DNA of 64,000 nucleotides from Mucinivorans sp036654415. GTDB taxonomy: Bacteria > Bacteroidota > Bacteroidia > Bacteroidales > Rikenellaceae. Position 1 is the stretch's first letter. Each line of letters opens with the position of its first letter. The position numbers and the translations under genes were made by a program. The notes below the pieces were generated by a model. It was not told the origin of the DNA. It did not search any database and was given only the letters and a program-made list of their open reading frames with translations. The stretch is taken from positions 1 through 64,000 of the forward strand of contig JAVVSB010000006.1 in the NCBI GenBank assembly GCA_036654415.1, in the 5' to 3' direction. Below are positions 17,175 through 27,353 of the stretch, piece after piece.

Positions 17175-18497
17175 ATGCAATCAGCTAAAACACCATTGGG
17201 AGCAATTCAGAAATTCTTACATTCACCTCTTGCTGGTGGAGCTATACTTATTATGTGCACCATTGTGGCCCTTATTTTCTCGCACCTTGATGCCACCAGT
17301 GCTTGGTATGCAGGATTATGGGAGAGTTCATTAACGATAGGCTTTCCAGGATTTGGCATAACACATACAATACAAGAGTGGATTAATGATGCCCTTATGG
17401 CTGTCTTCTTCTTTGCCGTTGGTTTGGAAATCAAACGTGAAATAGTTGCTGGTCAACTCAAGTCCTTTCACCAGGCCTCACTACCCATAGCAGCGGCCAT
17501 AGGGGGGATGATTGTACCAGCACTTATATATGTAAGTTTCAACGAGGGAACACCATCGGCACACGGCTGGGGAATACCCATGGCCACCGACATAGCCTTT
17601 GCACTAGGAGTGTTGTCGATGTTTTCGAGTCGAGTGCCGCTATCGCTCAAAGTCTTTCTGACGGCACTAGCCATTGTGGATGACTTAGGTGCTATTTTGG
17701 TTATCGCCATCTTCTACTCCTCCTCAATCAACTTTGTGATGCTCGGGTGTGCAGCATTAATATTTATCTACCTAATGCTCCTGAACCACTACAATGTTTA
17801 CAAAATGCGTATGTACCTAATACCAGCCATTGTTCTATGGTTCTTATTTCTAAACTCGGGAGTACACGCAACCATTGCAGGTGTGCTCATTGCCATGACA
17901 ATGCCAAGTAGTTCAAAATTCACCAAAGCACAATTTATACAACGCTCAGCGGAGTTATTATCAATATTCAAGAAATCAGAACAAGGGCTCGAATTAATCA
18001 ATAATGAGACCCAACACCAAGCTCTACAAGAGTTAAGAGTGATAAGCCGCAATACTATTTCACCTATCCAACGGTTGGAACACGCCCTACACTCCAGTGT
18101 TAACTTCTTTATTATGCCTATCTTTGCCCTGGCCAATGCGGGGGTGGTGATTGCCATGACCGACCTACCTGCTCTTCTTGATAGCCAAGGACTTGGTATT
18201 GAATTAGGGCTGATTATAGGTAAACCTATCGGAATTGTCCTCTTTAGTTGGATAATTATAAAAATGGGGCTCAGTCAGATGCCTCAAGGGGCCACATGGC
18301 CAAAGCTTATAGGAGTGGGATGTTTGGGAGGTATAGGCTTTACGATGTCCATATTTATTGATATGTTGGCCTTTAGCGACCCAACAATGGTAAGCTATGG
18401 CAAGATGGCTATTCTAACAGCTTCTATCATAGCTGGTATTGTGGGCTCGGTGGTGTTAATGAACACAAAAAAAGTAGAGAGTCGCTATCATTGGTAG
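17175..18497 (+). CDS. nhaA: Na+/H+ antiporter NhaA
   Basis: A 440-aa inner-membrane antiporter with about 12 helices. The paired aspartates of the ion-binding site are in AIVDDLGAI, and MAVFFFAVGLEIKRE and GGIGFTMSIFI are typical. It is longer than the E. coli protein because of a hydrophilic insertion (about residues 250-295, containing QALQELRVISRNTISPIQRLEHALH), as in other Bacteroidetes NhaA. It exchanges sodium for protons and sets internal pH. It is preceded by the ureohydrolase gene and followed by a secreted protein gene 21 bases later. Confidence 0.96.
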   Translation: MQSAKTPLGAIQKFLHSPLAGGAILIMCTIVALIFSHLDATSAWYAGLWESSLTIGFPGFGITHTIQEWINDALMAVFFFAVGLEIKREIVAGQLKSFHQASLPIAAAIGGMIVPALIYVSFNEGTPSAHGWGIPMATDIAFALGVLSMFSSRVPLSLKVFLTALAIVDDLGAILVIAIFYSSSINFVMLGCAALIFIYLMLLNHYNVYKMRMYLIPAIVLWFLFLNSGVHATIAGVLIAMTMPSSSKFTKAQFIQRSAELLSIFKKSEQGLELINNETQHQALQELRVISRNTISPIQRLEHALHSSVNFFIMPIFALANAGVVIAMTDLPALLDSQGLGIELGLIIGKPIGIVLFSWIIIKMGLSQMPQGATWPKLIGVGCLGGIGFTMSIFIDMLAFSDPTMVSYGKMAILTASIIAGIVGSVVLMNTKKVESRYHW

Positions 18498-18518
18498 TAA
18501 TGTAAAATATCTGCGCCT

Positions 18519-19463
18519 ATGAAAAAGATTTCACTTATCTTGTTGCTAATATTTTTGGCAGCAAGTCAGTTGTCCGTGGCACAAAATTTGGCCAAGATAA
18601 CCGAAAGGATTGATTCGCTTCATCCGCACCACATTCAAACAGAGCTAGGCTTCAGCTTTTTTATGAAGTCTAAAGATGGGAAACCTTTCTCAGACCTTGT
18701 GCTTCATGCTTCGCAAAACTTGGCCTATGTATCTGCTCTACATGGCTACCGTCTCAACGGAGCGCAATACTTTGAACGAAACAATGACGGCACAATCGAC
18801 CAACGTTGCTATGCCTTGGTGGATGTGGCTCCCTTTCAATATCATATGACAGATGGTATGCTGAAAGAGCGTAAGCTCTATGGTCACGCCATGGTACTAT
18901 GGGAAAATAATTCAGACAGAGGACTACGATGGCGATATAAAGTGGGGGCCTATATTCACCCTTGGGGATACAGTAGTAAGAAATTCCGTTTTAATTTCAG
19001 CCTTGGTGTAGTTGGTGCTTGGGCATTATGGTGGGTCAACAACCCAACAAAAATCGAAGCAATGACCCCACAAAGAAGAGAGATGGCCAACTACATCAAC
19101 AGCCAATATGCGCCCTACAAGGGAGATTATCGAGAATTTACAGACGTAAAATTGTCGCTCAATTTGGAATTGGAGTGGATGCCAAGCAAGGTATTTTCGA
19201 TGACCCTAAACTCTTATGTCGACCAAGGGCTCTGCTCGCCATTCAACGACCAGATAAAAGAACGCTACCCCGAACTACGCAAAATGTACCCACACTTAGT
19301 GGCTGACCTGCGTTTGAATTTCACGGTGCACAAATCGCTTGACCTCTTTATCAATCTAAACAACGACTACGAACGTGGGGCACTCACCATTTGGGGTGCC
19401 GATTGGCAAAGCACATCCACAATAGGCATAGCGTGGAAATTCAGAGATAAAGGAGAGTACTAA
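18519..19463 (+). CDS. Secreted hypothetical protein, possible outer-membrane barrel
   Basis: A 314-aa protein with a clear signal peptide (residues 1-21, cleavage after SVAQ). The rest is rich in alternating aromatic/hydrophobic strands (for example RGLRWRYKVGAYIHPWGY, KFRFNFSLGVVGAWALWW, STIGIAWKF) and ends with an aromatic strand, as expected for an outer-membrane beta-barrel or a periplasmic beta-rich protein. I cannot name the family. It is likely co-transcribed with nhaA and ends two bases from the stop of the converging ftsY gene. Confidence 0.75.
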   Translation: MKKISLILLLIFLAASQLSVAQNLAKITERIDSLHPHHIQTELGFSFFMKSKDGKPFSDLVLHASQNLAYVSALHGYRLNGAQYFERNNDGTIDQRCYALVDVAPFQYHMTDGMLKERKLYGHAMVLWENNSDRGLRWRYKVGAYIHPWGYSSKKFRFNFSLGVVGAWALWWVNNPTKIEAMTPQRREMANYINSQYAPYKGDYREFTDVKLSLNLELEWMPSKVFSMTLNSYVDQGLCSPFNDQIKERYPELRKMYPHLVADLRLNFTVHKSLDLFINLNNDYERGALTIWGADWQSTSTIGIAWKFRDKGEY

Positions 19464-19465
19464 AA

Positions 19466-20437
19466 TTAGTTTTTGAAGAGTGAACTCACAAAACGAGAAG
19501 CATCGAATACCTGAAGGTCAGCTACCCCCTCTCCAACACCAATATAGGCCACTGGAATATGCATCTGGTGAGAAATACCAATAACCACTCCCCCCTTGGC
19601 CGTACCATCTAATTTAGTGACGGCCAGCGCGCTAACCTGTGTGGCAGCAGTAAACTGACGAGCCTGTTCATAGGCGTTCTGTCCCGTGGAACCATCCAAC
19701 ACCAGAAGAACCTCGTGCGGAGAATTTGGGATAACTTTTTGCATCACAGTACGAATTTTAGTAAGCTCATTCATCAAGCCAACCTTATTATGCAGACGTC
19801 CTGCTGTATCGATAAGCACCACATCTGCCCCCGCAGCCTTGGCCGCAGCCAGAGTGTCGTAGGCCACAGAAGCGGGGTCCGAACCCATCTGTTGCTTAAT
19901 GATTTTGGCTCCAGCACGCACTGACCACACCTCTAACTGCTCGATGGCAGCAGCACGAAAAGTATCGGCAGCCCCTATGTAGACACGTTTACCCGAGGTC
20001 TCTAACCTAGCAGCTAACTTACCAATGGTTGTGGTTTTACCCACCCCATTGACCCCAACAACCATCACCACAAAAGGGTTGCCATCAGCATCCTTTTCAA
20101 AATTAAAGCCATGTTCCAAAGAAATATTGGACTCCAACATATCCGAAATCTCGGCACGCAAAATACCATTGAGTTCACTGGTATCTAGGTATTTATCACG
20201 AGCAACACGAGCCTCGATACGGGCAATGATGGCAAGGGTGGTCTCGACACCAACATCAGAACTCACCAACACCTGCTCCAGGTTATCCAACACCTGTTCA
20301 TCGACTCGGCTCTTGCCAACCACCGCGCGAGAGAGCTTAGAGAAAAACCCTTCACGACTCTTCTCTAACCCATTATCAAGCTTTTGCTGGGCCTCGGGAG
20401 CGGCATCTTTTTTCTTAAAAAAGTCAAACAACCCCAT
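19466..20437 (-). CDS. ftsY: Signal recognition particle receptor FtsY
   Basis: A 323-aa SRP GTPase with N and G domains and only a short basic/acidic amino-terminal A region (MGLFDFFKKKD). GTPase motifs are GVNGVGKTTTIGKLA (G1), DTFRAAA, DTAGR (G3) and TKLDGTAKGG (G4). It docks ribosome-SRP complexes at the membrane for co-translational insertion. It follows aspS by two bases, so the two genes form an operon. Confidence 0.97.
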   Translation of the reverse strand: MGLFDFFKKKDAAPEAQQKLDNGLEKSREGFFSKLSRAVVGKSRVDEQVLDNLEQVLVSSDVGVETTLAIIARIEARVARDKYLDTSELNGILRAEISDMLESNISLEHGFNFEKDADGNPFVVMVVGVNGVGKTTTIGKLAARLETSGKRVYIGAADTFRAAAIEQLEVWSVRAGAKIIKQQMGSDPASVAYDTLAAAKAAGADVVLIDTAGRLHNKVGLMNELTKIRTVMQKVIPNSPHEVLLVLDGSTGQNAYEQARQFTAATQVSALAVTKLDGTAKGGVVIGISHQMHIPVAYIGVGEGVADLQVFDASRFVSSLFKN

Positions 20438-20439
20438 GG

Positions 20440-22185
20440 TTATGATAATTTTATTGCCAATTCGGCAAGTTGTTCAGCCGAAATAGCCGAAGGGGAATCA
20501 ATCATCTGGTCGCGCCCTGAATTATTTTTAGGGAAGGCGATATAGTCGCGAATAGAATCCTGACCTCCAAAAATTGCACACCAACGGTCGAAACCAAAAG
20601 CGATACCTCCATGAGGTGGCGCACCATACTTAAAGGCCCCTAGAAGGAAACCAAATTGCTCCTGAGCCTGTTCCTTGGTGAAGCCCAAAACCTCGAACAT
20701 TCGGCTTTGTAGTGTCTGCTCGTGGATACGAATTGAGCCCCCACCCACCTCGACACCATTACAAACAAAGTCATAAGCATCGGCACGTACAGCCCCAGGG
20801 TCAGTGTCGAACAGAGCAATATCCTCCTTGACAGGAGAGGTAAATGGATGATGCATGGCAAAGAAACGCCCCGCCTGCTCGTCCCACTCCAAAAGCGGGA
20901 AGTCCACAACCCACATTGGGGCAAAAACGCCAACAGTGCGCAAGCCAAGACGACCACCCATCTCCAGACGCAATTCACCCAACCCCTTAAGAGTTGCCGT
21001 ACGAGAGCCAGCCATCACCAATATTAAGTCACCCTTTTGAGCCCCAAGTGCCTCAGCCCAAAGTTTAAGAACATCTTGTCCGAAAAATTTATCAACACTC
21101 GACTTTACAGTTCCTTCCTCACCCAGACGAGCATAAATAAGCCCTGTACCTCCAATCTGAGGACGCTTGACCCACTCGGTAAGTTCATCCATCTGTTTGC
21201 GAGTATAACTTCCAGCCCCTTTAGCACATATGGCCCCCACATATTCGGCATTGTCAAAAACCGAGAAGCCAGCGCCACGCATGGCTGGAGTAAACTCCTC
21301 GATACACATTTCGAAACGGATATCTGGTTTATCAGACCCATAATACTTCATGGCATCGGCATAACTCATCCGAGGAAACTTTGGTGTAACCTCCACCCCT
21401 ATAACCTTCTCAAACATGGCGCGAATCATCCCCTCGAAAGTACGAAGTACATCTTCACGCTCAACAAAGGCCATCTCGCAATCTATCTGCGTAAATTCGG
21501 GCTGACGGTCAGCTCTTAAATCCTCATCGCGAAAGCAGCGCACTATCTGGAAATAACGGTCAAACCCACTCACCATCAAGAGCTGTTTGAAGGTCTGAGG
21601 CGACTGTGGCAAAGCATAAAACTGCCCCTGGTTCATTCGCGAAGGCACCACAAAATCGCGAGCTCCCTCGGGTGTGGATTTGATTAAATAAGGGGTTTCA
21701 ATTTCAAGAAATCCCTGTTCATCAAGATAATGGCGTACAATCTGAGCCATGCGGTGGCGCAACATCAAAGCCTTTTGCAAAGGATTGCGACGCAAATCAA
21801 GATATCTATATTTCATTCGGAGCTCATCACCACCATCTGAATTATCCTCGATGGTAAAAGGTGGCGTTTCTGAAACATTAAGAACAGTTATTTCACTAGC
21901 CAAGAGTTCAATCTCGCCAGTTGGAATCTTAGTATTCTTCGAGGCACGCTCAATTACTTGACCACTAACCTGTATCACAAATTCACGTCCCAAACTCTCG
22001 GCCACAGCCTTCAACGAGGCCGAAGCGTGCTCATCAACTGCTATCTGAGTGATACCATAACGGTCGCGAAGGTCAATAAAAATCATGGCTCCAAGGTTGC
22101 GCACACGCTGCACCCAGCCGCTTAGGAGAACCTGTTGGTTTACATCCGTGGCGCGTAGGCAACCACAAGTATGTGTTCTATACAT
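20440..22185 (-). CDS. aspS: Aspartyl-tRNA synthetase
   Basis: A 581-aa bacterial-type AspRS: OB-fold anticodon domain (1-110, VLLSGWVQRVRNLGAMIFIDLRD), class II catalytic core with motif 2 (CFRDEDLRADRQPEFTQ) and motif 3 (GIAFGFDRW), and the inserted GAD domain. I start it at the ATG of MYRTHTCG. An ATG eight codons upstream overlaps a TACCTTTG promoter box and would add residues not seen in the family. It leads the aspS-ftsY operon. Confidence 0.97.
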   Translation of the reverse strand: MYRTHTCGCLRATDVNQQVLLSGWVQRVRNLGAMIFIDLRDRYGITQIAVDEHASASLKAVAESLGREFVIQVSGQVIERASKNTKIPTGEIELLASEITVLNVSETPPFTIEDNSDGGDELRMKYRYLDLRRNPLQKALMLRHRMAQIVRHYLDEQGFLEIETPYLIKSTPEGARDFVVPSRMNQGQFYALPQSPQTFKQLLMVSGFDRYFQIVRCFRDEDLRADRQPEFTQIDCEMAFVEREDVLRTFEGMIRAMFEKVIGVEVTPKFPRMSYADAMKYYGSDKPDIRFEMCIEEFTPAMRGAGFSVFDNAEYVGAICAKGAGSYTRKQMDELTEWVKRPQIGGTGLIYARLGEEGTVKSSVDKFFGQDVLKLWAEALGAQKGDLILVMAGSRTATLKGLGELRLEMGGRLGLRTVGVFAPMWVVDFPLLEWDEQAGRFFAMHHPFTSPVKEDIALFDTDPGAVRADAYDFVCNGVEVGGGSIRIHEQTLQSRMFEVLGFTKEQAQEQFGFLLGAFKYGAPPHGGIAFGFDRWCAIFGGQDSIRDYIAFPKNNSGRDQMIDSPSAISAEQLAELAIKLS

Positions 22186-22208
22186 ATTGCATTCTATTTT
22201 AAACGGCA

Positions 22209-22216
22209 CAAAGGTA
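22209..22216 (-). promoter_or_regulatory. Probable -7 box for aspS-ftsY
   Basis: Minus-strand TACCTTTG 23 bases before the chosen aspS ATG. The -33 side is T-rich without a perfect TTG. Confidence 0.45.
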
Positions 22217-22257
22217 ATATAAAAAAGCGAAATTGGTAAACAGATAGCTCACAAGGG

Positions 22258-24271
22258 CTATTGTCGCACCACTTTCCGAGCCATATCGATTGCATCAGTG
22301 GTTGGAGTTATGGGGTAGGCATTGGTCTGACGTGTCCAGGCAGCCTCCATATCAAAGTAGTCAAAATCTATCGGCAAAGCCTTGTTGGTGTTAATATAAT
22401 CGAAAAAATATTTCCACCGTGGATAGTAAAAATCTCGCAACAGGCCACTCCACTCACGATGAGCATAATCGTGAAGTCCACCCTCATTGGCGGCACGATG
22501 GTCACCCCAAATAGTGAGCAAAGTTCGGGCATTCCAACGATAAAAATCACGCTCGGCAGGAGTACGCCCCATTCGCATTGCACTTTCAATCCAGGGACCA
22601 ACCATAAAATCAGTACGCGAGGAAAGTAAATCATCCTGAAGCAAAATCAATTGCAAAAACTTATTGGAGAGTGTCTTGAACACATCTTGATCGCCACGGT
22701 CAAAAGCTGTACGGATTTGAGGCAATAAGATATGGGCACGATTGGCCACCACTTGACGCGCCAAGTCAACTAAATCATACTCAAAATTATTGCACCCACG
22801 AAACTTTTCAGCCACCGACATCATAAGCTGTAAAGCACGCTCAAGCTGCTCATTATCATAATACATATCAGTATTACCCCAAGTAGACACATGCTCTATC
22901 TCAAGTGCTGGACGGGCACAAAGCACCGACTCGCAAGTACCCTCTTTTGGTGTATCATAAGGTGCATTATAGGCTGTACTACCCAATATCTGCCAAGCCT
23001 CAACAAGCTCAGCTGTTGAATTACCGTAGCGTCTCTTTGGCCACTGCGCCAACCACGACNNNNNNNNNNATAACTCGCTGCATTTTGCCATAGAGACCAA
23101 CATTACCACCAAAATTAAGAATCATATTATATATCCAGTCGTGCTGTTCATAACCATTTTTGCGGTACCAAGGGCTCCTGGTGTCGCCCCACTGAGGACG
23201 CTCTTCGGAGGCTAAATCCAGCACCACCACATCACCAGCAGGCAGATGGCCTATCATGCCCATGCGAGGATTGTCCTGCCAAGCCTGAGCCACCCACACA
23301 CCTCCTGGAGAGGCCTTTTTCATGGCATTATAGATGGCTGTACCACTAGCCTTTAAATCTACGCCTTGGACACTACCTCCCTCATGAAAAGGGTCGATGG
23401 CGTAATATTTGGCTGTGCCAAAAAGTTTTTCATAATTACGATAATAGACATCAGCTATTTCGGCAAAGCGAGGATCTGTGGGTTGCAAAAAAGCTGGACG
23501 ATTAAAGCCACACCAAAGCCCAGGGTCTTGAACATTGAGCCCCAACTTGGTCCCTGCATTACGTGGAATCATACCAGAATAACCTACAAAGACAGGCTCG
23601 ATGCCAAACTCACGATAACGCGCCACTATTTTTTGTTGCAACTCAACCTGAGAATCATACCAGTTTTGAGGATTGGGACCACCCCACCCCTCCAAATTAT
23701 TCATCAGCCACCAAGCCTGATGAGCTGGACCAGCAATAAATTCATCAATTTCTGGTTTGGAGTAACCAAGTTCCAATAGTGTGGCGCGCCATACCGAGGC
23801 TGCACCGTTAAGAGCAAGTGGCATATTGATACCATGAAGAGCCATCCAATCTATCTCCTGTTGCCAACGGTCCCAACCCCAAAAAGCCATGGAGTAGGAG
23901 AATGTACAATAGTTAAGATAATAACGCAGGAGCATTTTGGTGGAGTGACGTTCCACACTATCCACACGTGGCAATTTACCAAGACGTGCTTTCATATTAC
24001 CCCAAGTAAGGTTGACCCCAACGTGATATTTAAGATACCAGTTAAGCCCCGAGGCAACACTAACCCAATTGTTGCCACGGACAACCACCTTGCCACCTTT
24101 TTGCGAGAGTTCAAAAAAATCCTCGGACGACTGTTGGTCAGAAAGTTCAAAGACAAACTTTTTACTGGCACCAACTTCGATGCGCTCGGCCAAACCCGAC
24201 ACTGGACTACCAGCCCAAACACAAAGAGAAGTTAGAGCAAAAACAACGGAGATTAAAACTGTTTTTTTCAT
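22258..24271 (-). CDS. Alpha-N-acetylglucosaminidase (GH89), split by an assembly gap
   Basis: The amino half (24271 to 23070, about 400 aa) starts with a signal peptide and carries the NAGLU amino and catalytic domains, including YAIDPFHEGG with the probable acid/base Glu297. The carboxy half (23059 to 22258, about 267 aa) starts at SWLAQWPKRRYG and carries the helical NAGLU carboxy domain. The halves are in different frames on either side of ten N. In family members about 50 residues lie between the matching points, including the second catalytic Glu (in MAPEG). So the gap hides about 150 bases and the frame change is an artefact, not a mutation. The enzyme removes terminal alpha-GlcNAc, as found capping gastric mucin. 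It is the last gene of the pyrE-SRPBCC-GH89 unit. Confidence 0.88.
23060..23069. other. Assembly gap (10 N)
   Basis: Ten N inside the GH89 gene. Comparison with the family indicates that the missing sequence is much longer than ten bases (about 150), so coordinates across it are nominal. Confidence 0.95.
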
Positions 24272-24280
24272 TATTTTACA

Positions 24281-24679
24281 CTATTTAAAGCCTTGAGCTA
24301 TTTGAGAGGCTATATTGTCGAGAGCTTGTTGTAACTTACCACCTATCATCATTTTCATCATCGTATTGAGCTCCACATCGAGCACCAAACGCATACGTGT
24401 TTGGGAGCAGGACAACTCCTTGAATTGTATCCAGAAGGTAAAGGGGAAAGGTGCTCCACCCTGACCCTGCCCCACCTTGACCAAAGTGTTGGGTGTACGC
24501 TCAATAATAGAGAGAGAGACTCTAAAACCCTTAGCCATAAAGCTACATGTGTCGTCATCGGCCTGCCAACTATCGACCCGAGTAGAGAGCATGGGGGTAA
24601 AATTAGAGAATTTCGAGAGGGCACCAAAGACCACCTCTGCGGGGCGCAAAATCTGTTGTTGTTTACTTTCGTACTTCAT
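24281..24679 (-). CDS. SRPBCC (START-like) superfamily protein
   Basis: A 132-aa helix-grip protein. The pattern ILRPAEVVFGALSKFSNFTPML, then beta strands, then a long carboxy-terminal amphipathic helix (LQQALDNIASQIAQGF) matches polyketide-cyclase/SRPBCC folds that bind a hydrophobic ligand. There is no signal peptide and the ligand is unknown. I start at the ATG of MKYESKQQ; the two extra upstream codons would begin at TTG. It sits four bases... or fewer than ten bases... from pyrE upstream and nine bases before GH89 downstream, so the three genes are probably co-transcribed. Confidence 0.82.
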   Translation of the reverse strand: MKYESKQQQILRPAEVVFGALSKFSNFTPMLSTRVDSWQADDDTCSFMAKGFRVSLSIIERTPNTLVKVGQGQGGAPFPFTFWIQFKELSCSQTRMRLVLDVELNTMMKMMIGGKLQQALDNIASQIAQGFK

Positions 24680-24688
24680 GGTCAATCG

Positions 24689-25312
24689 TTATTTACCCCA
24701 CTGCGAAGGGTTGGCACGCCACTCTTTTAAAGTCTCTATCTGCTCAGCTGTGACATAATTTTCGGCAACAGCCTCCTCAATAAGTGCGTTATAATTACAC
24801 AAAGTGGTCAACTCCACATTGGCTTGAGCAAAGTTCTCTTGAGCCTTGGCGAAACCATAGGTAAAGATGGCCACCATGCCCTGCACATCGCACCCTGTGG
24901 CACGTAGAGCCTCAACCGCACTGAGAGAACTACCTCCAGTGGAAATTAAATCCTCGACCACGACCACCTTCTGCCCACGTTCAAAATAGCCCTCAACTTG
25001 GTTAGATAGACCATGGTCTTTGGGAGATGAACGCACATAAATAGCTGGTAAACCAAGCTCCTCGGCAGCCAAAACCCCCCAAGCAATAGCTCCTGTGGCA
25101 ACCCCTGCCACAACCTGAGCATCGGGGTACTTACTCGCAATAACCTTTGCGAAGGATTCGTAAACCAAAGCACGCGCCTCGACAAAAGATAATACCTTGC
25201 GATTGTCGCAGTATATAGGGCTATGCCAGCCACTGGCCCATATAAATGGATTTGCTGGACTCAATTTAATTGCTTTAATTTGTAGTAGTGTACGTGCTAT
25301 CTCTTTTTCCAT
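24689..25312 (-). CDS. pyrE: Orotate phosphoribosyltransferase
   Basis: A 207-aa type I phosphoribosyltransferase. The PRPP-binding motif is VVVVEDLISTGGSS and the flexible loop region is VRSSPKDHGLSNQVEG. It joins orotate to PRPP to form OMP in pyrimidine synthesis. It leads a minus-strand unit with the SRPBCC and GH89 genes and is divergent from the Nudix gene. Confidence 0.96.
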   Translation of the reverse strand: MEKEIARTLLQIKAIKLSPANPFIWASGWHSPIYCDNRKVLSFVEARALVYESFAKVIASKYPDAQVVAGVATGAIAWGVLAAEELGLPAIYVRSSPKDHGLSNQVEGYFERGQKVVVVEDLISTGGSSLSAVEALRATGCDVQGMVAIFTYGFAKAQENFAQANVELTTLCNYNALIEEAVAENYVTAEQIETLKEWRANPSQWGK

Positions 25313-25339
25313 GTTTTAAAAAATTTAACTATTGTTACG

Positions 25340-25759
25340 ATGAACAAAGATACAAAAATTATTCAAGCCGCAGGCGGTTTGGTACTAAATTCACAAGGAG
25401 AAATATTAATGATTTTTCGTAGAGGCTTTTGGGACCTACCAAAAGGCAAACTCGAAAAGGGTGAAACATTGGAGCAGTGCGCCCTACGCGAGGTGTGCGA
25501 AGAGTGTGGCCTGGAAATAGATATGCTACAACTGCAACGGCCATTGTGCACCACCGTCCACCACTACGAGCAGGACAACACAGCCATTGAAAAACACAGC
25601 CATTGGTGGGCCATGTTGTACGCAGGTCAAGCACCTTTAACGCCACAAACCCAGGAAGATATAGAGCGTGCCGTATGGCTCACTCCTGCCGAAGCATTGG
25701 GCAAATTAGACAGAGCCTATGCCACAATTTCAGAGGTGTTTAAGGCTTATATCGGTTAG
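25340..25759 (+). CDS. Nudix hydrolase
   Basis: A 139-aa protein with a full Nudix box, GKLEKGETLEQCALREVCEE followed by CGL (about residues 37-59), which binds magnesium and cleaves nucleoside diphosphates linked to another group. The fold around it is complete. A His/Tyr-rich segment (TVHHYEQDNTAIEKHSHWW) precedes the carboxy-terminal helix. The substrate (for example an oxidised nucleotide or a dinucleoside polyphosphate) cannot be read. Its stop codon overlaps the stop of the converging MBOAT gene by four bases (TTAG). Confidence 0.93.
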   Translation: MNKDTKIIQAAGGLVLNSQGEILMIFRRGFWDLPKGKLEKGETLEQCALREVCEECGLEIDMLQLQRPLCTTVHHYEQDNTAIEKHSHWWAMLYAGQAPLTPQTQEDIERAVWLTPAEALGKLDRAYATISEVFKAYIG

Positions 25760-27240
25760 AATTGAAAGTAGATAAAGGACTGAAGTTCGCCTGTACGTAA
25801 CTGCATCACAAGCCAGATAACCACTGAAATAACCACGGGGTAAACCCACAGTGGCAGAGCTATGTAACGCTGCATAACCCGCTTTTCAAAACTGTCAGAG
25901 ACGAAATGGGTGATGTAGCCCAGTAACAAAAATATAAGTACCCACTTATACCCCACCACAAAGTCAAAGAATATCTCGGGATGAAAGTTTGTAAAAATCT
26001 GCGAGAGCATATCCCAAGCCTTGGACATATCAGAGGCACGGAAGAATATCCAGCTAAAGCATATTAAATGAAAGGTAATAAAGATTCCTAAGATGCGACG
26101 CCACCGCTTCATATCCTGCCCCTGAGCTTTGAAAGAGCTAAAACGCCCCATGGTCCACTTATGCACTGCCAAAGAGCCACCATGGATGGCACCCCAAAGC
26201 AAAAAACGAAGCGAAGCCCCATGCCAAAGCCCACCTAAAAGCATAGTTATAATAAGGTTGAGGTAGGTTCTAAACTTGCCTTTACGGTTACCTCCCAAGG
26301 ATATATAGAGGTAATCCTTGAGCCAACTGCTGAGCGAAATGTGCCAACGTCGCCAAAATTCGGTAATGGTGGCTGACTTATATGGAGAGTCGAAGTTGGC
26401 ATTAAAACGGAATCCCAGTAACAGAGCCATACCTATGGCCATATCGGAGTAACCAGAGAAGTCGCAATAAATCTGCATCGCATAACCGTAAGTACCCATT
26501 AAATTCTCCAACCCGCTATAGAGCATAGGCTCGTCAAAGACGCGGTCAACAAAGTTCACGCTAATAAAGTCTGAAATGACAGCTTTTTTAAACAAACCAC
26601 AAGTAATCAAAAACATAGCCTCGCCCAATTCACTACGACTCACAGTTATGGGCGTACGACGAATCTGCCATATAAAATCACGCGCCCGAACAATGGGACC
26701 TGCAACCAGTTGTGGAAAAAAAGAGACATAAAATAGATAATCCCAATAGTAGCGCAGAGGTGTGATTCTATCTCGATAAATATCAATCACATAACTCATA
26801 GACTGAAAAGTAAAAAACGAAATGCCGATTGGAAGAAAAAGATTAGCAAAATCGAAAGGGGCCGAAACGAAATTATTAATAATCTCGATAAAAAGATTGG
26901 TGTACTTAAAATAGCAGAGTAACCCAATATTGATTGTACAACTAAGTGCCAGCAATAACCGCTTACGCAGCAAATAACCAGCCCGAGACATAAAATAACC
27001 TATGGTAAAATCACTAAGCGAAACAAAAACCAATAGCAGAAAATACATTCCACTAGTTTTGTAATAAAAATAGAGCGAAAAAGCTATAACAAAAAAGATA
27101 CGAAGATTGGTGGTCTTCTGTAATAAACTGTAGATGATTGTGAAACCTAAAAAGAGAAATAAGAACAGGCCGCTGGTAAACATTAACGGCTCACTCGGTA
27201 TACACTTTAGTTGTTCAAATATTAAGGTTAAATATTCCAC
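25756..27240 (-). CDS. MBOAT-family O-acyltransferase (AlgI/DltB-like)
   Basis: A multi-pass membrane protein of 494 aa with the MBOAT core: FFPQLVAGPIVRA, TEFWRRWHISLSSWLKDYLY and GGLWHGASLRFLLWGAIHG, which holds the catalytic His. It transfers acyl groups to extracytoplasmic polysaccharide or another envelope acceptor, usually with a partner periplasmic protein; none is adjacent. The start is taken as GTG at 27240, because a strong promoter (27262-27293) lies inside the longer open frame and would initiate transcription downstream of the first ATG. This also gives the usual family amino end (a short helix, then PSEPLMFTSGLFLFLF). The stop overlaps that of the Nudix gene. Confidence 0.92.
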   Translation of the reverse strand: MEYLTLIFEQLKCIPSEPLMFTSGLFLFLFLGFTIIYSLLQKTTNLRIFFVIAFSLYFYYKTSGMYFLLLVFVSLSDFTIGYFMSRAGYLLRKRLLLALSCTINIGLLCYFKYTNLFIEIINNFVSAPFDFANLFLPIGISFFTFQSMSYVIDIYRDRITPLRYYWDYLFYVSFFPQLVAGPIVRARDFIWQIRRTPITVSRSELGEAMFLITCGLFKKAVISDFISVNFVDRVFDEPMLYSGLENLMGTYGYAMQIYCDFSGYSDMAIGMALLLGFRFNANFDSPYKSATITEFWRRWHISLSSWLKDYLYISLGGNRKGKFRTYLNLIITMLLGGLWHGASLRFLLWGAIHGGSLAVHKWTMGRFSSFKAQGQDMKRWRRILGIFITFHLICFSWIFFRASDMSKAWDMLSQIFTNFHPEIFFDFVVGYKWVLIFLLLGYITHFVSDSFEKRVMQRYIALPLWVYPVVISVVIWLVMQLRTGELQSFIYFQF

Positions 27241-27261
27241 AAAACTTATAAAATTTGAGGT

Positions 27262-27293
27262 CAAAGGTAAATCATTTGATAAGATTCTCCAAA
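27262..27293 (-). promoter_or_regulatory. Promoter for the MBOAT gene
   Basis: Minus strand: TTTG (27293-27290), 20 bases, TACCTTTG (27269-27262). This is an excellent match to the Bacteroidetes consensus, and it decides the GTG start at 27240. Confidence 0.75.
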
Positions 27294-27353
27294 TATTTGC
27301 CCACGTGGTGAAATAAATATTTTTAACCAAAATCTTCATTCAATAGCAGTTGC

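Noticed and set aside
22258..24271. Frameshifted GH89 pseudogene
   Set aside because: The frame change coincides exactly with the N-run and the missing residues are a defined family segment, so an assembly gap explains it.
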